In this document: one piece after another, positions 37,810-50,126 of the stretch | How positions within the stretch are numbered: the stretch's first letter is position 1 | How the letters are laid out: each line of letters opens with the position of its first letter | Source: Lepisosteus oculatus | Lineage: Eukaryota; Chordata; Actinopteri; Semionotiformes; Lepisosteidae | NCBI RefSeq assembly: GCF_040954835.1 | Contig: NC_090706.1 | Location: forward strand, 31,877,148-31,941,147 | Direction of reading: 5' to 3' | DNA length: 64,000 nucleotides | Program-made: the position numbers and the translations under genes | Notes under the pieces: generated by a model | Database searches by the model: none | The model's input: only the letters and a program-made list of their open reading frames with translations | What the model was told of the DNA's origin: nothing

Positions 37810-38059
37810 CTGTGGAGCACAAAAGCAATGTACAGTGAGTTCTGCAAACACATTCAACTTGTCAACTAGAAACAATGTGAAGCTACCAACATGCAGTGCA
37901 TATCTAGTCACTCAAGGCTGACCAGTGCCTGATAATCTGGATTCTACAATACTATTTTACACCCACTTTCTCTTAACCCTTTCATGCATTAATTGATTAC
38001 AGAAAGATGTAAAAAAATATATTTTGAAAATGCAACAGTTGCTTTATAATTTGAAAAAG

Positions 38060-38190
38060 AACAATGGGTTTATTCCATGCTGAAAAGAGAAAAAGAAAAC
38101 ACAATGTTATGGCTGTGGAGCCTTCTTCAGGTGTGAGAAAGACAGGGCAGTAAGCAAAGGTAATGTAGCAGGAGAACAAAAGCTGGGAGA
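38060..38190 (-). repeat. Penelope-type terminal repeat, copy B, with hammerhead-like core
   Basis: On the minus strand this lies just 3' of the GIY-YIG ORF. It carries CACACCTGAAGAAGGCTCCA, then CAGCCATAACATTGTG, a pyrimidine tract, CAGCATGGAATAAACCC. CTGAAGA fits the hammerhead CUGANGA core, and GGCT-CCAC-AGCC can form stem II. The GAAA that should follow is mutated to ATAA in this copy. Confidence 0.7.
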
Positions 38191-38477
38191 GAGAAGGAGC
38201 AGGAGGCGGGAGCAGGTGGTCAATCAGGTACGTGAAGTCAGGATAGATGAAGTGAGGTGTGAAATGAAACCTACAATGAATAGAGAGAATTTAGAAGAAA
38301 ATTAGTCTGTCATTGAGATAAGAGGAAAGGTGTGATCCTAGCTGCATAATAATTTTAGTTTCTGTGGTCTTTCTGTTGTTGGAGTTAGGAAAACCAGCTT
38401 TGAGAACACAGACGGATAGATTAGTGTGATCATGGCCGTCAGAGGGGAAATGAGAAACAATTTGCTTGGAGAAATCT

Positions 38478-39020
38478 TTAATCTTCAACTTGTTCTCTGA
38501 AGCGGTCTCCTAGTTTCCTTCCTGTTTTCCCAATGTAAATGGATGGGCATTTACCGCAAGAGATACAGTAAATAAGGTAGCTGGAGGTACAATATGTCAT
38601 CTGAATGATCCAGAATTGTCCTGAGGAGCCTTGGATGAGTGTGGTGTTAGATGTGTACTTGCAGGTGATACAGCGAGCTCTTTTGCAAGGGAAAGTGCCT
38701 GGTGTGTATGTTTGCTGAGGGCGGTCAAGGGAGCTGTAAACAAGAAGGTTGCGCAGATTAGGTGGTCGGCAATATGAGATGATGGGGTGGTCTGAAAAGA
38801 GGTCCACAATGGAGGGATCATCCTGTAGGATGGAAAAGTTGTCGTTAATAGAACTGGGGATAGAAATTTTGTTGGGGTGGTGGGGAAGCACCAAAGGAAT
38901 GTGGTTGTTACAGCGAGAGTTCCTGCTCGAGTTTATGGTCCAAGAGGTGTTTTTGGCTTTGGCAAGAGCCCTGTCAATATTACTGCTAGGGTATCCTCTG
39001 TTGATTAAAAAAGAGTACAT
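38478..39020 (-). pseudogene. Penelope-like element ORF, C-terminal part with GIY-YIG endonuclease domain
   Basis: The 180-residue frame contains FLINRGYPSSNIDRALAKAK, DDPSIVDLFSDHPIISYCRP, PPNLRNLLVYSSL, GTFPCKRARCITC and a terminal CPSIYIGKTGRKLGDRFREQ. This is the post-RT linker and GIY-YIG endonuclease of Penelope-like retroelements. In this domain the second motif is usually YIG, here YIG within IYIGKTG. A Cys pair (CKRARCITC) precedes it as in the family. The RT core normally upstream is missing. The remaining upstream part lies at 39061-39560. The terminal repeat copy B follows at its 3' side. Confidence 0.85.
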
Positions 39021-39060
39021 TCTGAGGGCTTGGTTCTGGAAATCAATGTTTTCGCTGCAG

Positions 39061-39560
39061 AGTCATCGTAGCTGAAGGAACTGTGAAAAAGGGAGAGTTT
39101 TTAATGTGTTTGGGGTGAAATGAGCTATACAGGAGCCGTAGAAATTCCTTAGCCTCTTTATTGCTGTTGTTGGAAAGGATAATCTGTTTTTTGAGGGAGA
39201 AAATGGTAGAAAGCATTAGTTTCCTAGAAAAGTGCTATAGAAGTCTCTAAATGTGTTACTCTGGGTGGTATCAGAGTCAAAAGAAAAAGTATTAAATTTT
39301 AGGCGAAATCCTTCAGGAATGATATTATGTCGAAGACATCTGTAAAGGAATAGAAAGTTGATAGAAAGCCTGGTCTTGGAACAGATCGCTGTGAAGAGAC
39401 GGAATGCTGGTATAGTATGAGAGGGGGGGAAAGTGAAGAGAAGGAATGATGAAGAGATATAGGAAAAGATTTAGAGGAATGCATAGTGGGTCACAGCAGA
39501 TGTAGGTTGAAGTAGTTCAGGTGGGTAGCTGTGTCAGAAGTTGCGTCAGTAAATACCTAT
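39061..39560 (-). pseudogene. Penelope-like element, upstream remnant
   Basis: The minus strand reads FLRHNIIPEGFRLKFNTFSF and TTQSNTFRDFYSTFLGN, like the N-terminal part of Penelope-like proteins (a block resembling NxxIPxGLR). After a stop it reads EAKEFLRLLYSSFHPKHIKN. The reverse transcriptase that should separate this from the GIY-YIG part is deleted. At 39517-39536 the sequence CAGGTGGGTAGCTGTGTCAG resembles the flank of terminal-repeat copy D, but in inverted orientation. Confidence 0.55.
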
Positions 39561-42205
39561 TTACTTTTTATACCACTGTGCTACAAAGCAAGACATCATT
39601 GATTTCTCATATTGCATATTCTCATAACTCACTATTTTGAATTATCAAGCGACATTAGAGCAATAAACACCATTTGCCATAAACTGGAATTTATATGAGC
39701 AGGATAGACATCACAAATTTGTCCAGTTGTTTATGTAGCAATCTTGGAAACGGAATGAATTCATATTCCAGCAACCAGCATTTGCTTACAGGATTATATC
39801 TGGGTTTCATTACATTCTGATAATGGGTAGGTGAATGGACTAAAGGATCAATGAAGTGAAGGTACAGTATAGTGAGGAAATAACATATGTAAAGTAGTCC
39901 ATGTCTTATGGCTAGCCATAATTACCTGTTTCTTGCCCAATTACAATAAACAAATGGAATTTCATATTCCCATTGTGGCTTAATGTCGACTTGAGGTGTC
40001 ATAACTAATTAATAAGTTGATAATAATATTTATTTCATGAAAATGAAGCATAAAATGAAATACTAATTCTAAACTTACCTATGACAGTATGTGATGCCTA
40101 ATAGACAGCAAACAAGAAACAAAACAAAGCCACTTTTACAGGCATTTGAAAGATAGGTGAAAAACCTTGTTAACATTGAAACTATTACTACTTGAGGAGT
40201 GAAAAAGAAGTATGATTGCACATTTCTGCTCATAAAACTATATCCTCAGAGAGCCTTAGAAATATGTCAGATTTATCACTTTTCAATAAATGTATCTCAG
40301 AGCAGCTATTACTAGTGAGTGACTTCATCCTGCACGTTCTAGGTCACATTATCTCTAAAATGATGATAAACTGGTTCTTGTTTGTCTTTTGTGCTTACAG
40401 TGTGGCTGCTTATTATGAAGTTCTTATTTAATTTGCTGTAATGAATTACATGCCATATACATATCAAATGCTATAAACTTCCCACATCATCTGTGTATGA
40501 AAAATGGAATTCAATAGCCTTAATTTCTCAGCTATCTGTGATGTGCTAATCATCCTACAACATTGAGCAGACAAAGCTGGTATCCCTGCTTTGTGTGAAG
40601 AGTACAGCAATGAGAAAACTATGTATTCCTAAACAAAGTAACTTCAGGGAATCCCTCTTTGAGACTGTTTGGATAACTCCTTAAATATTCTCTGTCTATA
40701 TTTTTGTTTATATGGTAAAAATAAATCTGAAACACATTCTTTCACCTCGGTTTTTATTTACAATTAACCTACTACCACTACAAAGAGATATCAGGTTTTC
40801 ATTGATATAAACATGCAATGTGTACCTTTTGCTGTAGAAATTGTTATATAAATACATCTTAATTTGATTATAATCGTTATCAGCTGTTGATTACCATTAT
40901 TTAATTTTCCCTCAAAAATAAACCCATAACCAAACAAACTGCAGTTGGTTCTTGAATATTTTTTTTCTTGAGATATTAGTATACTTTTTCAAGAATAATT
41001 TATGTCCTTGACTTTCAATCCAGAATAATCAAGGCAACTCTTCCAGACATTAAGGCTATTTGTGCACATTGTTTCACAAAGGACGTTAAGGACAAATCAA
41101 ATGTTTAATGTTTGCGTAAGGCTGTTACCTTGGTAACCACTTTTCTCCCATGTCAAGCCCCTGGTGTTGACTATGTTGAATCCTTGTGTCTATCTGTGCA
41201 ATGCAGGAAACTGATCCAAGTTTTTTTTCCTCCTCAATTGACATTATTAATTCATATTCACATTTATATTGCAGCACCACTGATAGTCATTACTATTCAT
41301 TTATTTGTCAAACATTCTTGGAAACTTATTCAAGTGGATTTAAATATCTTACGTTTACTAAATTCTGTTCAGTGAGATGGTGCCCACTCCAAAGAATTCA
41401 TTGGTTTCTAATTATGAACTGTTAAATGTGTAAGTCCCTCACATGTTAATTTCAAAGCTATGACTGCTGAAATGAAACAAATATATTTACAGTATCTTGT
41501 TTTGGTGGATCTTCTGTAATTGGCATGTTTGAGTGCTTCCCACAGGTGCAATCTGTGTGACAGACCTATTTTTGGTAGAACTGGATGGTAGTGACCTCAG
41601 CCAAGATATTGTACTTTGTTATATGCTGTAAGACTATGTTGATTTAGAATGACAGTTTTCATGGGAAATCTGCTATATTACAATAGCTTAAACAATTTAC
41701 TGAATATCAAACAATATGCAGTTCAAAGGGTTTTTCTTTAAAACATTTACGGAGAAACCAAAGATACTAAGACAGTTAAAAAGAAAAAGAAAACTAATTT
41801 AATAATTCACTCGTTCTTTTAGAAATTCAAAGAGGCACCTCAATGCCTGTACATTAGACACAATTAAACCCACATAATACTTTCAGTATTCACAGCATTT
41901 TGTCCACTTTGTAGCTTATTAGATAATCAGAAACCACCATATCCGATGAATGACATGTAAAGGATACCCCCACACTACCTGTAGCCACAGATTAATATAG
42001 ATAATAGATAATTTTATGAACTAATCTGTGAAGGGCAAGACATAGAAATGTAATGCAAATTACATGCAGTAATAAGGTAAAGTAATAAATGTAAGTAAAA
42101 TATCCATGCACCTATAAAGAGGTAAATTAATGAGATGTCCTGACTGATATTTAAATTGTTGGGTTTCAAGCTTCCAAATAATACATTTCCTTCTCGCCAG
42201 CATCT
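39561..42205. other. Gene-poor stretch, nothing recognised
   Basis: No splice-bounded open frame and no recognisable repeat protein were seen. Short open frames at 40216-40431 and 41112-41425 carry no motif. Confidence 0.4.
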
Positions 42206-42596
42206 ATATCACCCTGCAGCTCTTAACTGGCTACCCACTGAGGCTAAGCAGGGTTGATCCTTGTCAGTACCTGGATGGGAGACCTCCTGGGAAGCTATGG
42301 TTGTCTTTGGGATGAGACGTTAAACCAAGGTCCTGTCTCTCAGTGGTCATTAAAGATTCCCGGGCATTCCTCGATAAGAGTAGGGAGTTATCCTGGTGTC
42401 CGGACAAATTTCCCCCTCGGATTTTACCGTGGCCTCCAATTTGTCCCCATGTATGATTGGCTCTCACTTGCCCTGCGATGGACTGCCACCCCGTCCAGGT
42501 GTACCCTGCCTTGCGCTCGTTGCTTGCCAGGTAGGCTCCGGCTTCCCGCGACACCGTATGGTATAAAGCGGTTTGGCAAATGACATGACATGACGT
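42206..42596 (+). mobile_element. 5S rRNA-derived SINE (SINE3-like), copy A
   Basis: The head contains GAGGCTAAGCAGGGTTGATC and GTACCTGGATGGGAGACCTC, then CTGGGAAG. These match box A, the intermediate element and box C of the 5S rRNA internal promoter. The body continues TTGGGATGAGACGTTAAACC. An L2-like tail follows (GTACCCTGCCTTGCGCTCGT), ending in GACAT/TGACATGAC repeats. 5S-headed SINEs (SINE3) are known from zebrafish and other fish. The full length of about 390 bp seems present. Confidence 0.85.
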
Positions 42597-44453
42597 GATA
42601 TTTCCTTGTGAACAGGGGTATTAGGTTTTATTTAATTGTGCTATCAAACATGCTATCATTTAATAGAATAAAATCCATAAATACAGGAATAAAGGACACA
42701 CTCACAATTAACCTCTAAATCTAATAAAATGATACAAATTATATAACACTCCTTTATACTAAATAAAATATCTGTGTGCCGACTAGGTAATGCATGAATC
42801 ACTGTCCCTTTGAGCCTCCTATAAATTCTCTGTTTCATTTCTCTGTTATTTAAAAAAGTGCTCCTCTGCTGTCTTCCAAATTGGCCAGGGATTAAGCTAA
42901 CTGAACCATAGACTAAATCACTTAGAAGAAAGAAAGTGCTGTGTGTATCTCCACATTGCAACACATGAACCATTAAAAACTCAACAGACATCTTAAAAAG
43001 TATTCAAGCTGTGTTGATTTAATATCATACTTGGGCATCACTCGAGAACAGCTTAAGAGGTGTATTTCTCATGTAATGAATGTGTGACTCAAAAATACTC
43101 TGTAAAAAGTATTAATTGAATGAATGAATTTTTCACGTAAACTGAAATGTATTTTGTTGTATTGGAACAGTACGCAACACTATCACAAATGCAGTAGCAG
43201 AAGAAAAACTATTATTTAAAGGGAAAAATAAAAGATATAAGGCATCTTATAATGAGGTGCATTTTTGTCTGGGGCTAATTATCAGGACTTTTTTGGGACC
43301 TAATATCAGCACCTAATTTGAGTGTAAATGATGCTTGCATTGAGCATCTGATGGATAAGAAGCTACAGTAAATGCTGAAAAGCATGTGTGAACTTTTCAT
43401 TTTATTAAACTGTTTTATTTAACAGACACCAAGCCACTGAGAGGCCTATAATTCAGTACTTTAAGCTTATCCTGCAAAACAAGGAAGGAAATACCAAAGG
43501 GACAAGGACAGCCCACTGCATTTGATTTCAAAAGCCTTCTTGCTGCAAGCAAAAGGCTTTTATTACTTGTTTCTTTGTTTGTAGGCTCTAGCGTACAGCA
43601 TTGTCAACCACACATGTTCACACGGAAAGATAACCAGCTCTGCCCTAAAATGACACACATATACAGTATATATACAAACAAGTGAATGAAATAGAGGTAC
43701 AAAGATACCTTCTCCTTGGATTCACAAAGCATCTTTGGAGGTGGACGATGTCAGGTCTGGGGAGAAGAGTGACCATCTGGGGTGTGTGCTTCAGGGCTGT
43801 GCCTGTCTGTGGTGAAAGGTAGCATTAAGCAAATAAAGGAAAAGGTGACGTTGGTGCAGGATCCAGGGAATAGTGATGGGTGATCAAAGAGCAAACACAT
43901 TAGGCTAATAAATCTCAGACCTCCTGAAAATAAAAGCAATTGGATTAGCAAACATTGCCCACAGAGCCTGGAAACCACAGAGGGAGTCTTTCATCAGCAT
44001 TTACAGAGCAGATGGGCGAACAAATAGGCTTTATAAACCTATTTTGCTTCAGGACCTGTTTCTTTCTTTGTCTTTAGTTGATTTTACATGAATCTCTGCT
44101 GGAATATAGTCTCCTAAATGAAGGATTTTGCATATTCGTATTTGTTGCCAGTTGTAAGAAAATATTTGATCCATATCTTTATACAAGAATATTGCAAAAT
44201 GGCATTCTTAAAACAAGTAATGTGCTAAAACAATTTTAAGCATTTAAGAATCTAGTGTGGTGGCATATCAAAATGTTTGGTGTAAACACAACAGATTTTC
44301 TGTCTGTTTCGTAAGGAGAATTAAACAGAAAAAATCAGTATTTTACACTGATTTGCATACAGCAGATATACTGTATAGTCTACCTGTATACAAAACTCTG
44401 AAATGGTCTACATTACACAGTATGTGATATCTGACAGGTGCTTGCTCAGTCTT

Positions 44454-44690
44454 CAATCTTGTCTAAATACTTTTAAATTTCCTCTTCAGCTTCTACTTTG
44501 TTTTTTAATACTGCTATTTTGGCAAAATTTGTCAACGTATCTGGTTTAATATGTATGTCAAATTCTAGAACCATCCTGATCCTTGGTATATACTGTATTA
44601 CAAAAAATAATGTTCCTAATACAGATCCCTGTAGTACTCTGCTAATTACATCACCACAAACTGCGTTTGCCCCATAGCCATACTCTAATT
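44454..44690 (-). pseudogene. LINE reverse transcriptase remnant (CR1-like), catalytic core damaged
   Basis: The minus strand reads SRVLQGSVLGTLFFVI, equivalent to the conserved SGVPQGSVLGPLLF block of non-LTR reverse transcriptases. It continues DTLTNFAKIAVLKNKVEAEE, then KYLDKIED after a stop. The FADD catalytic motif appears as NFAK with the Asp pair lost. Several changes and a stop show that it is ancient. Confidence 0.6.
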
Positions 44691-44699
44691 TCTATCCAT

Positions 44700-47600
44700 T
44701 AAACAGTTCTTTATCCAAATATATGCGTTTCCTTGAATACCTACAGTACTACCAGCAGTCTATAATGTAAAATGGAAACCATACACAAAATAAATATAAT
44801 AATTATTTTTAATTTACTGTGATTTTATCAAAAGAGGAAAACCACAAATATGAGTAAAACATTTAAGTAAAATGTGGGTAAGAAAGTTTATTTTTCTATT
44901 TTCTTTTCTATTTTTAAGTTATTTAAGTTATTTAACTTTAAATGACCTAAAGGGTACCATGGTAAATCTACAAAAAAGGAAGTATGCAGACTCAAAAGTA
45001 TTATATAGCCACATTGTACCATGTTGGTTAAATACAGGAAATTTAATCAATGCATATATAGTTCATAATACATCTCTTCTATCAGCAGTTGCCCTGATCT
45101 CTGAGATAAGTGTGTGCTGAGAGCATACACCATTTTAGAAAGAGATACATTTTGAAAAGAAACTGTTAGGAACTTATATCAATGTTTTTGTTACTTTATC
45201 ACTTTATCTTGAGAATATCTCAACTTGGTTTATTTCATTGTTGGTTATTAATTTTAACTGGAGTAATTTTCTGACATATTAATACTTAATGAGTTTTTAT
45301 TTTTATGAAAACAATTACTTATTTTTCAAATTTGGTAATAATGTTGTGTTACACAAGCTTAGACAGAGAGGTTTTGTAAGATGATGTGAGTGAAGTGTAC
45401 TACAATTTATTCATGCTTTGTGTTTGAGTAATTATCAACAAAAAGAATAGCAAACAAAAATTGTATTAATAACAAAGAAAGTAATCATAGCCTTTCCAGT
45501 GGAGGGCTAGTGGACGGTTATCTGAAATAAACATTAAAGGAACAAAATTACATCAGGAACAGGAACTTCAAATTAAAAAGGTATCATGTTGAAAAAGGAA
45601 CTGCAACAAAGCTTATAAAAAATTCTGCAGTCTCCCTTCAGTATCTACAGCACTGTTTCCTTTCCATCTCTTTCAAATATCTGAGTTTTTTCTCTAGATC
45701 CCGATTGCATTCTAAATCATACTGTATAGTAAAAGCAACTCACACAAAAAAAAAACTCACACACAACAATTCTTTACTGTAGTCAAAAAGTACTCACTTA
45801 TTGGCCAATACTTACAATACAAAACTGAATAGTTTTCTGTTGAGAATTCTGCCCAGTTGTACACAAATCCTTTCTGGAATTGTAGAGCTAAATAAAGCTA
45901 GTTTTAGTACCATGTAATAATTGCCTGCTGAATACTGTATTAGTGTTTTAGACTGTTCGGAGTCTGTTTTGCATTTGTGTTGTGTACCATTATATTTATA
46001 TATATTTATATTTTGAATCACCATAAGATTTTATGAGAAATGTCAATATAAAAGGTGCTTCCTTAACATACAATGAAGAGGCTTTAGGACCCAGAGTCTG
46101 TCTGTCAGCCAGCCTATATATTGTCTAATACTTTTGAGTGACTTGGTGTACTCTTGTTGCTATGGCTACCTTCCAGGGAAAGCTGTTAACAAAGACAACA
46201 AATGAATGGAGAGAAGCAGTTCAGTGACTAAAAGGAGAGACAGGAAAAGTTGACTGTGTGCATTTCGTCTTGTGAGTTAATCATCAGGAACGGAATGGGA
46301 TGACACTGACAGATGGAGACCCGGACTCAGGCTTGATTGCTCTGCTTATTGGCTGGGTGAGGCTGAAGCTGTGCTACAATATTTGCTCCTCTGTTAATAT
46401 TACACAGCATTTAAAAAAAGAGATGTTACTGCTGTCTTACCTCACCAGTAGTGTCTGCTGTATTAAAAGAGAGGTAAAGGACTGGCAAAGTTATTTTAAG
46501 ACAATTACTGTAGCAATCTGCCTGGTGTGATCTATAAAGCAATAAGGTTCAGTTCAGTCTATCAATGGTGCTCCTTGCCTCTAAGCCTTTGCCAGTTTAT
46601 GTATGTTTTTTTTATTTAAAAATTGTTCAATAAACATATTTGTTCTACATTCCTGTCTTTCCTGTAAAGCTGTAATGTTTCATGTGTAAAATAATGTGCA
46701 GCTGTGGGTGTTGCTCTTCACTAGTCATGATGTGAGTTCCCTCCTATATACTGCATTAATCTCTCTGGGATCTTTTGGAATGAAAAGTGCTCTTTGCAGT
46801 AAATGCAAGGAATTATTATTATACCAAGTACCCGTTTAACTTTAGATAAGATCCAATTAAGACAGAGATTTATTATGAAGTCTTGTCTGCCCTTTTGCCT
46901 CATATTAATGAATTGGTGAAGGGCAAAGACTTGAAGGTTAAAGATTTCTAAAATATATTTATGTATTCAATTATAAACATTTAATGTAGTGGACAAACAA
47001 AATGAGGAACCTGTTGAGTAACAATAAGAGACAATTAGAAAATAATATGGTATATTGAAACTGTGTTTTAATTGGATGGTAGAATGCTTAGCCTTGTACA
47101 TAAGCATGCTGACTGTTTTGCATTATACCAGGTTATGAAGGTTATCAAGTAAGGAAACATGACATTTTGATTTGTTTAATTTGAACAATGGGTGTTCTAA
47201 GAAGAATGAAACAAGAGAGAGTGAATGCTGAAGACCAGGAGCAAATACCATTGACAGACTTTCACAACAGAGTTCAAGTATAGTTCTGGTCAGCCCAGAA
47301 ATGCCACTGTAATGGAGAACACCAGGGAAACAAACAGACAGCATGTACAGAGTAACAACCTGTGTCTCCAGCATTGCAGCTTACATGGTGACAATGAGCC
47401 TACAGTACATGTAATATGATAAACTGACCTTAACAGGGTTTCATTATGGACAACAACATCTAAGAATTGAATGCTTCTGAATGCTTAGAAAACTGATGAG
47501 ATAAGTTTGGCTTAACCTGCTTGGTTACTGGGTAGCCTCCAAGCCTCGATGACAAGGCTCGAACCCCATTCAAACTAATAGAACCAAGTGGTAGTAGCAA

Positions 47601-50035
47601 GATGGAAATGGGTTGGAGGAGGATGCTTGAGACAAATGCAAAGGGAGGCATCGGAACATTCAGTTTATGTACAGTAGCTAGTTTGGTGTAGCTGGTATAG
47701 CTGTGTGAGATTGACTTGTCATTATTCCTCCTGAACTTCAGTTAATATCTTGGTTTTCATGCAAGGTGCTAAAGTCTGCAATCCACAATAAATAGGAGCA
47801 CTTGGTGAAGAACGTTTGCTGTATCATCAGCATATTAAAGGGGCCTTAGTTAACAAAAAACAATTATTTTAAACTTTGCTGCTCTGGAATTAGATCAATG
47901 ATCTTGCTCTAGTGACATGGCTATAGATTCACACAAACAGCTTTGAGAATTTAGATGTCACTTGATTGTTGTGAAGTTGGTCTTGCAAATGTTCCTTTTT
48001 AGAAGAGTTTCAACACCACGCCTACAGATCACAAAATACTGTCATCATCAACACCAGCATGAAATGCTTCAGTAATCAGCCACATTAAAGGTATAAATTG
48101 AACAGTAGAAACATACTGCTAAAAAGTCATCTAAAAAATGCCAGTCTCAGGAAATGATTCATAGAACATATAGTATGTTCTTGAGTTTGCGTGCTAACAA
48201 TTGACTCTCAGATGAATATGATGTATAATGTATAACATAATTATAATACCCTGGCTAAAGCATTTAAGCATTAAAGTATTATTAATATTGAAATACATTT
48301 GTTCTCTGAAACCTGTTTATGAAGCAAAAATAATTTGTATGAAAATATTATAATAAAAGTTTTATTTCCTCTTATAAATTAAAAGAATATTCATTTACAT
48401 ATTAAAAAGATCATCTAAAATCATATCATATTAAAAAAGAAACCATTTACAAATGGATAGCATTATTATTATTATTTGCATTACACATAACCCTTACAAA
48501 GTTTAAAAAGCTTCATTAGTCATGCTTGTGTTTTTCTTGTGGCCAGAAACCCACATCCTTGTGTTTTTATAGTTAGCTGTGTTACAACAGACAGCACAAG
48601 TGAGTCATGGGCTGTCAAGTCGGCCTGACAAATATCTAAAATCATACTTATAGCAACAAGGACCAATGTACAAGCCCACTATGTGGACACGGGCCTATCA
48701 TTTGAATCCTTAGATTCCACCATTCATCGACCCATTCAGCCATCCATTCTCAGCCTGTGTGCCCTGGGGGGGTCGCTGTCCATTGATCCACTTTGTGGTA
48801 TTTGATTGCTAAGTGGAGCCTCATGCAGCTGTGTTTACAGGATGACAAGGTTCCAATTTGTTTTGTACAAAAACATTTTTTCATCATTAAACAGAATTTT
48901 TGACAGTACTGCTGATCAGCGTGAAACTGTTTTGATTTTTTTTTTGCATGAACTCTTTAAGAGAGGGGAAAAAAAGCAACAGTTGCTTTGGTGTTCAGCA
49001 ATGTCCACTCCACTTGAAAGATGACTGGTTGAGATGAGCTGTGATGTTTATAATTTTCAAGCAGTTTATAATTATTAAAGAGAATAACAGAAGACTCTTG
49101 TAAGGTGCTGAATGCTTTGTTATACTTTGCATTGCTGAGAAACAGTGTTAGTCAGTGGAGTACAGCATTTTTCTTCTAGCAGTTATTCCACCCACCAAAA
49201 ACTTCATTTACACTCCTTCTGTTCAAGCTGTTAAAGAAGTAATCAAAATAAATGGTGTTGTGGTTGTTAGGGGCAACATGGCAAGTGTAATGTTTACCGA
49301 ATAAAGCCACTGCAGTAATAATATAATATTAAATTACCTGCCTTGTTTCCATTCTGTGTCTACCTTAGGGGGGACAATATTTTCAGATTAGGAAACTTAA
49401 AAAGTAGCTTGAATGGACGACTAGTTTAAAAAAAAAACAAGAGATTGCATCACTGTGAAGACCATAACATTTAACCTCTTACAGGTTTCGTAGCTATCTG
49501 CCTGTCTTGTACAAATAATCCAGACAGATGGCATTTGAATGTACAGTATTTAATTCAGACACCATTTAGGTTTTCCTGGAAAGCATAACCAAACAAGATA
49601 TAAAGGAGAATAATTACAGGTGTCAGGAACTTTCTTACTGTTGTTTGTTTCTTACTTAAGAGGAAGGAGAAGTTGACAACAATTACAAAGGAAACAAATT
49701 GGCAGACTTTGGCATTAATTTGGGGAACATCAGAAGGACAATATATTGCATTTCAATTTTGAAATATGCTAAATAATAACTATATAAAACTTTAAGTCTA
49801 CACACTTGCATTTTAAATTTGTATTTTTTTTCTGCATGCAGCATAGGCTTCTTTATCTGTGTGTGGTTTATAATGTGAAAATGCCAATTTTACAATTCTA
49901 TTATTATGTTTGGTAGTGGCAGCAGAGATAGATCAGTAGTGTCACTGTCATTGTTATTCCTATCTGAATTCTAGTACCTGAGGATAGATCCTAGTGTGAA
50001 CACCTCATAACATCTCATCAGTGATGTCCATGCAG
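44700..50035. other. Gene-poor stretch; may hold undetected 5' exons of the WD40 gene
   Basis: No exon can be supported here. An X-box-like GTTGCTATGGCTAC lies at 46156-46169. About 130 bp further on, an ATG at 46300 opens a short acidic frame that reaches a GTGAGG donor; this is only suggestive. A fragment at about 48720-48790 (CATCCATTCTCAGCCTGTGT) resembles a SINE tail. Confidence 0.35.
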
Positions 50036-50126
50036 AAACAACTGTCGATCAGGGATGGTGCCTGTCGCCCCATCACAGCTCTGGGGTACCACCCCTCAAG
50101 GAGAGAGGTCATCACCGGCTGTGCTG
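50036..50126 (+). CDS. WD40 gene exon (first one found)
   Basis: After ATGCAG the frame reads DGACRPITALGYHPSRREVI, then TGCA plus one base, and ends at GTAAGC. Its last G with AT of the next exon makes Asp, giving TGCADGVIKWWD across the junction. An alternative acceptor at 50020-50021 would add four residues in the same frame. Confidence 0.75.

Noticed and set aside
42230..42296. 5S rRNA-like sequence
   Set aside because: It is diverged from 5S rRNA and fused to a SINE body and tail, so it is a SINE head and not an rRNA gene.
43751..43978. Minus-strand open frame with a hydrophobic stretch
   Set aside because: No conserved motif and no good splice sites in phase.
48806..49024. Possible exon after TTTACAG
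   Set aside because: The frame in phase with the splice site closes quickly and has no WD-like residues.
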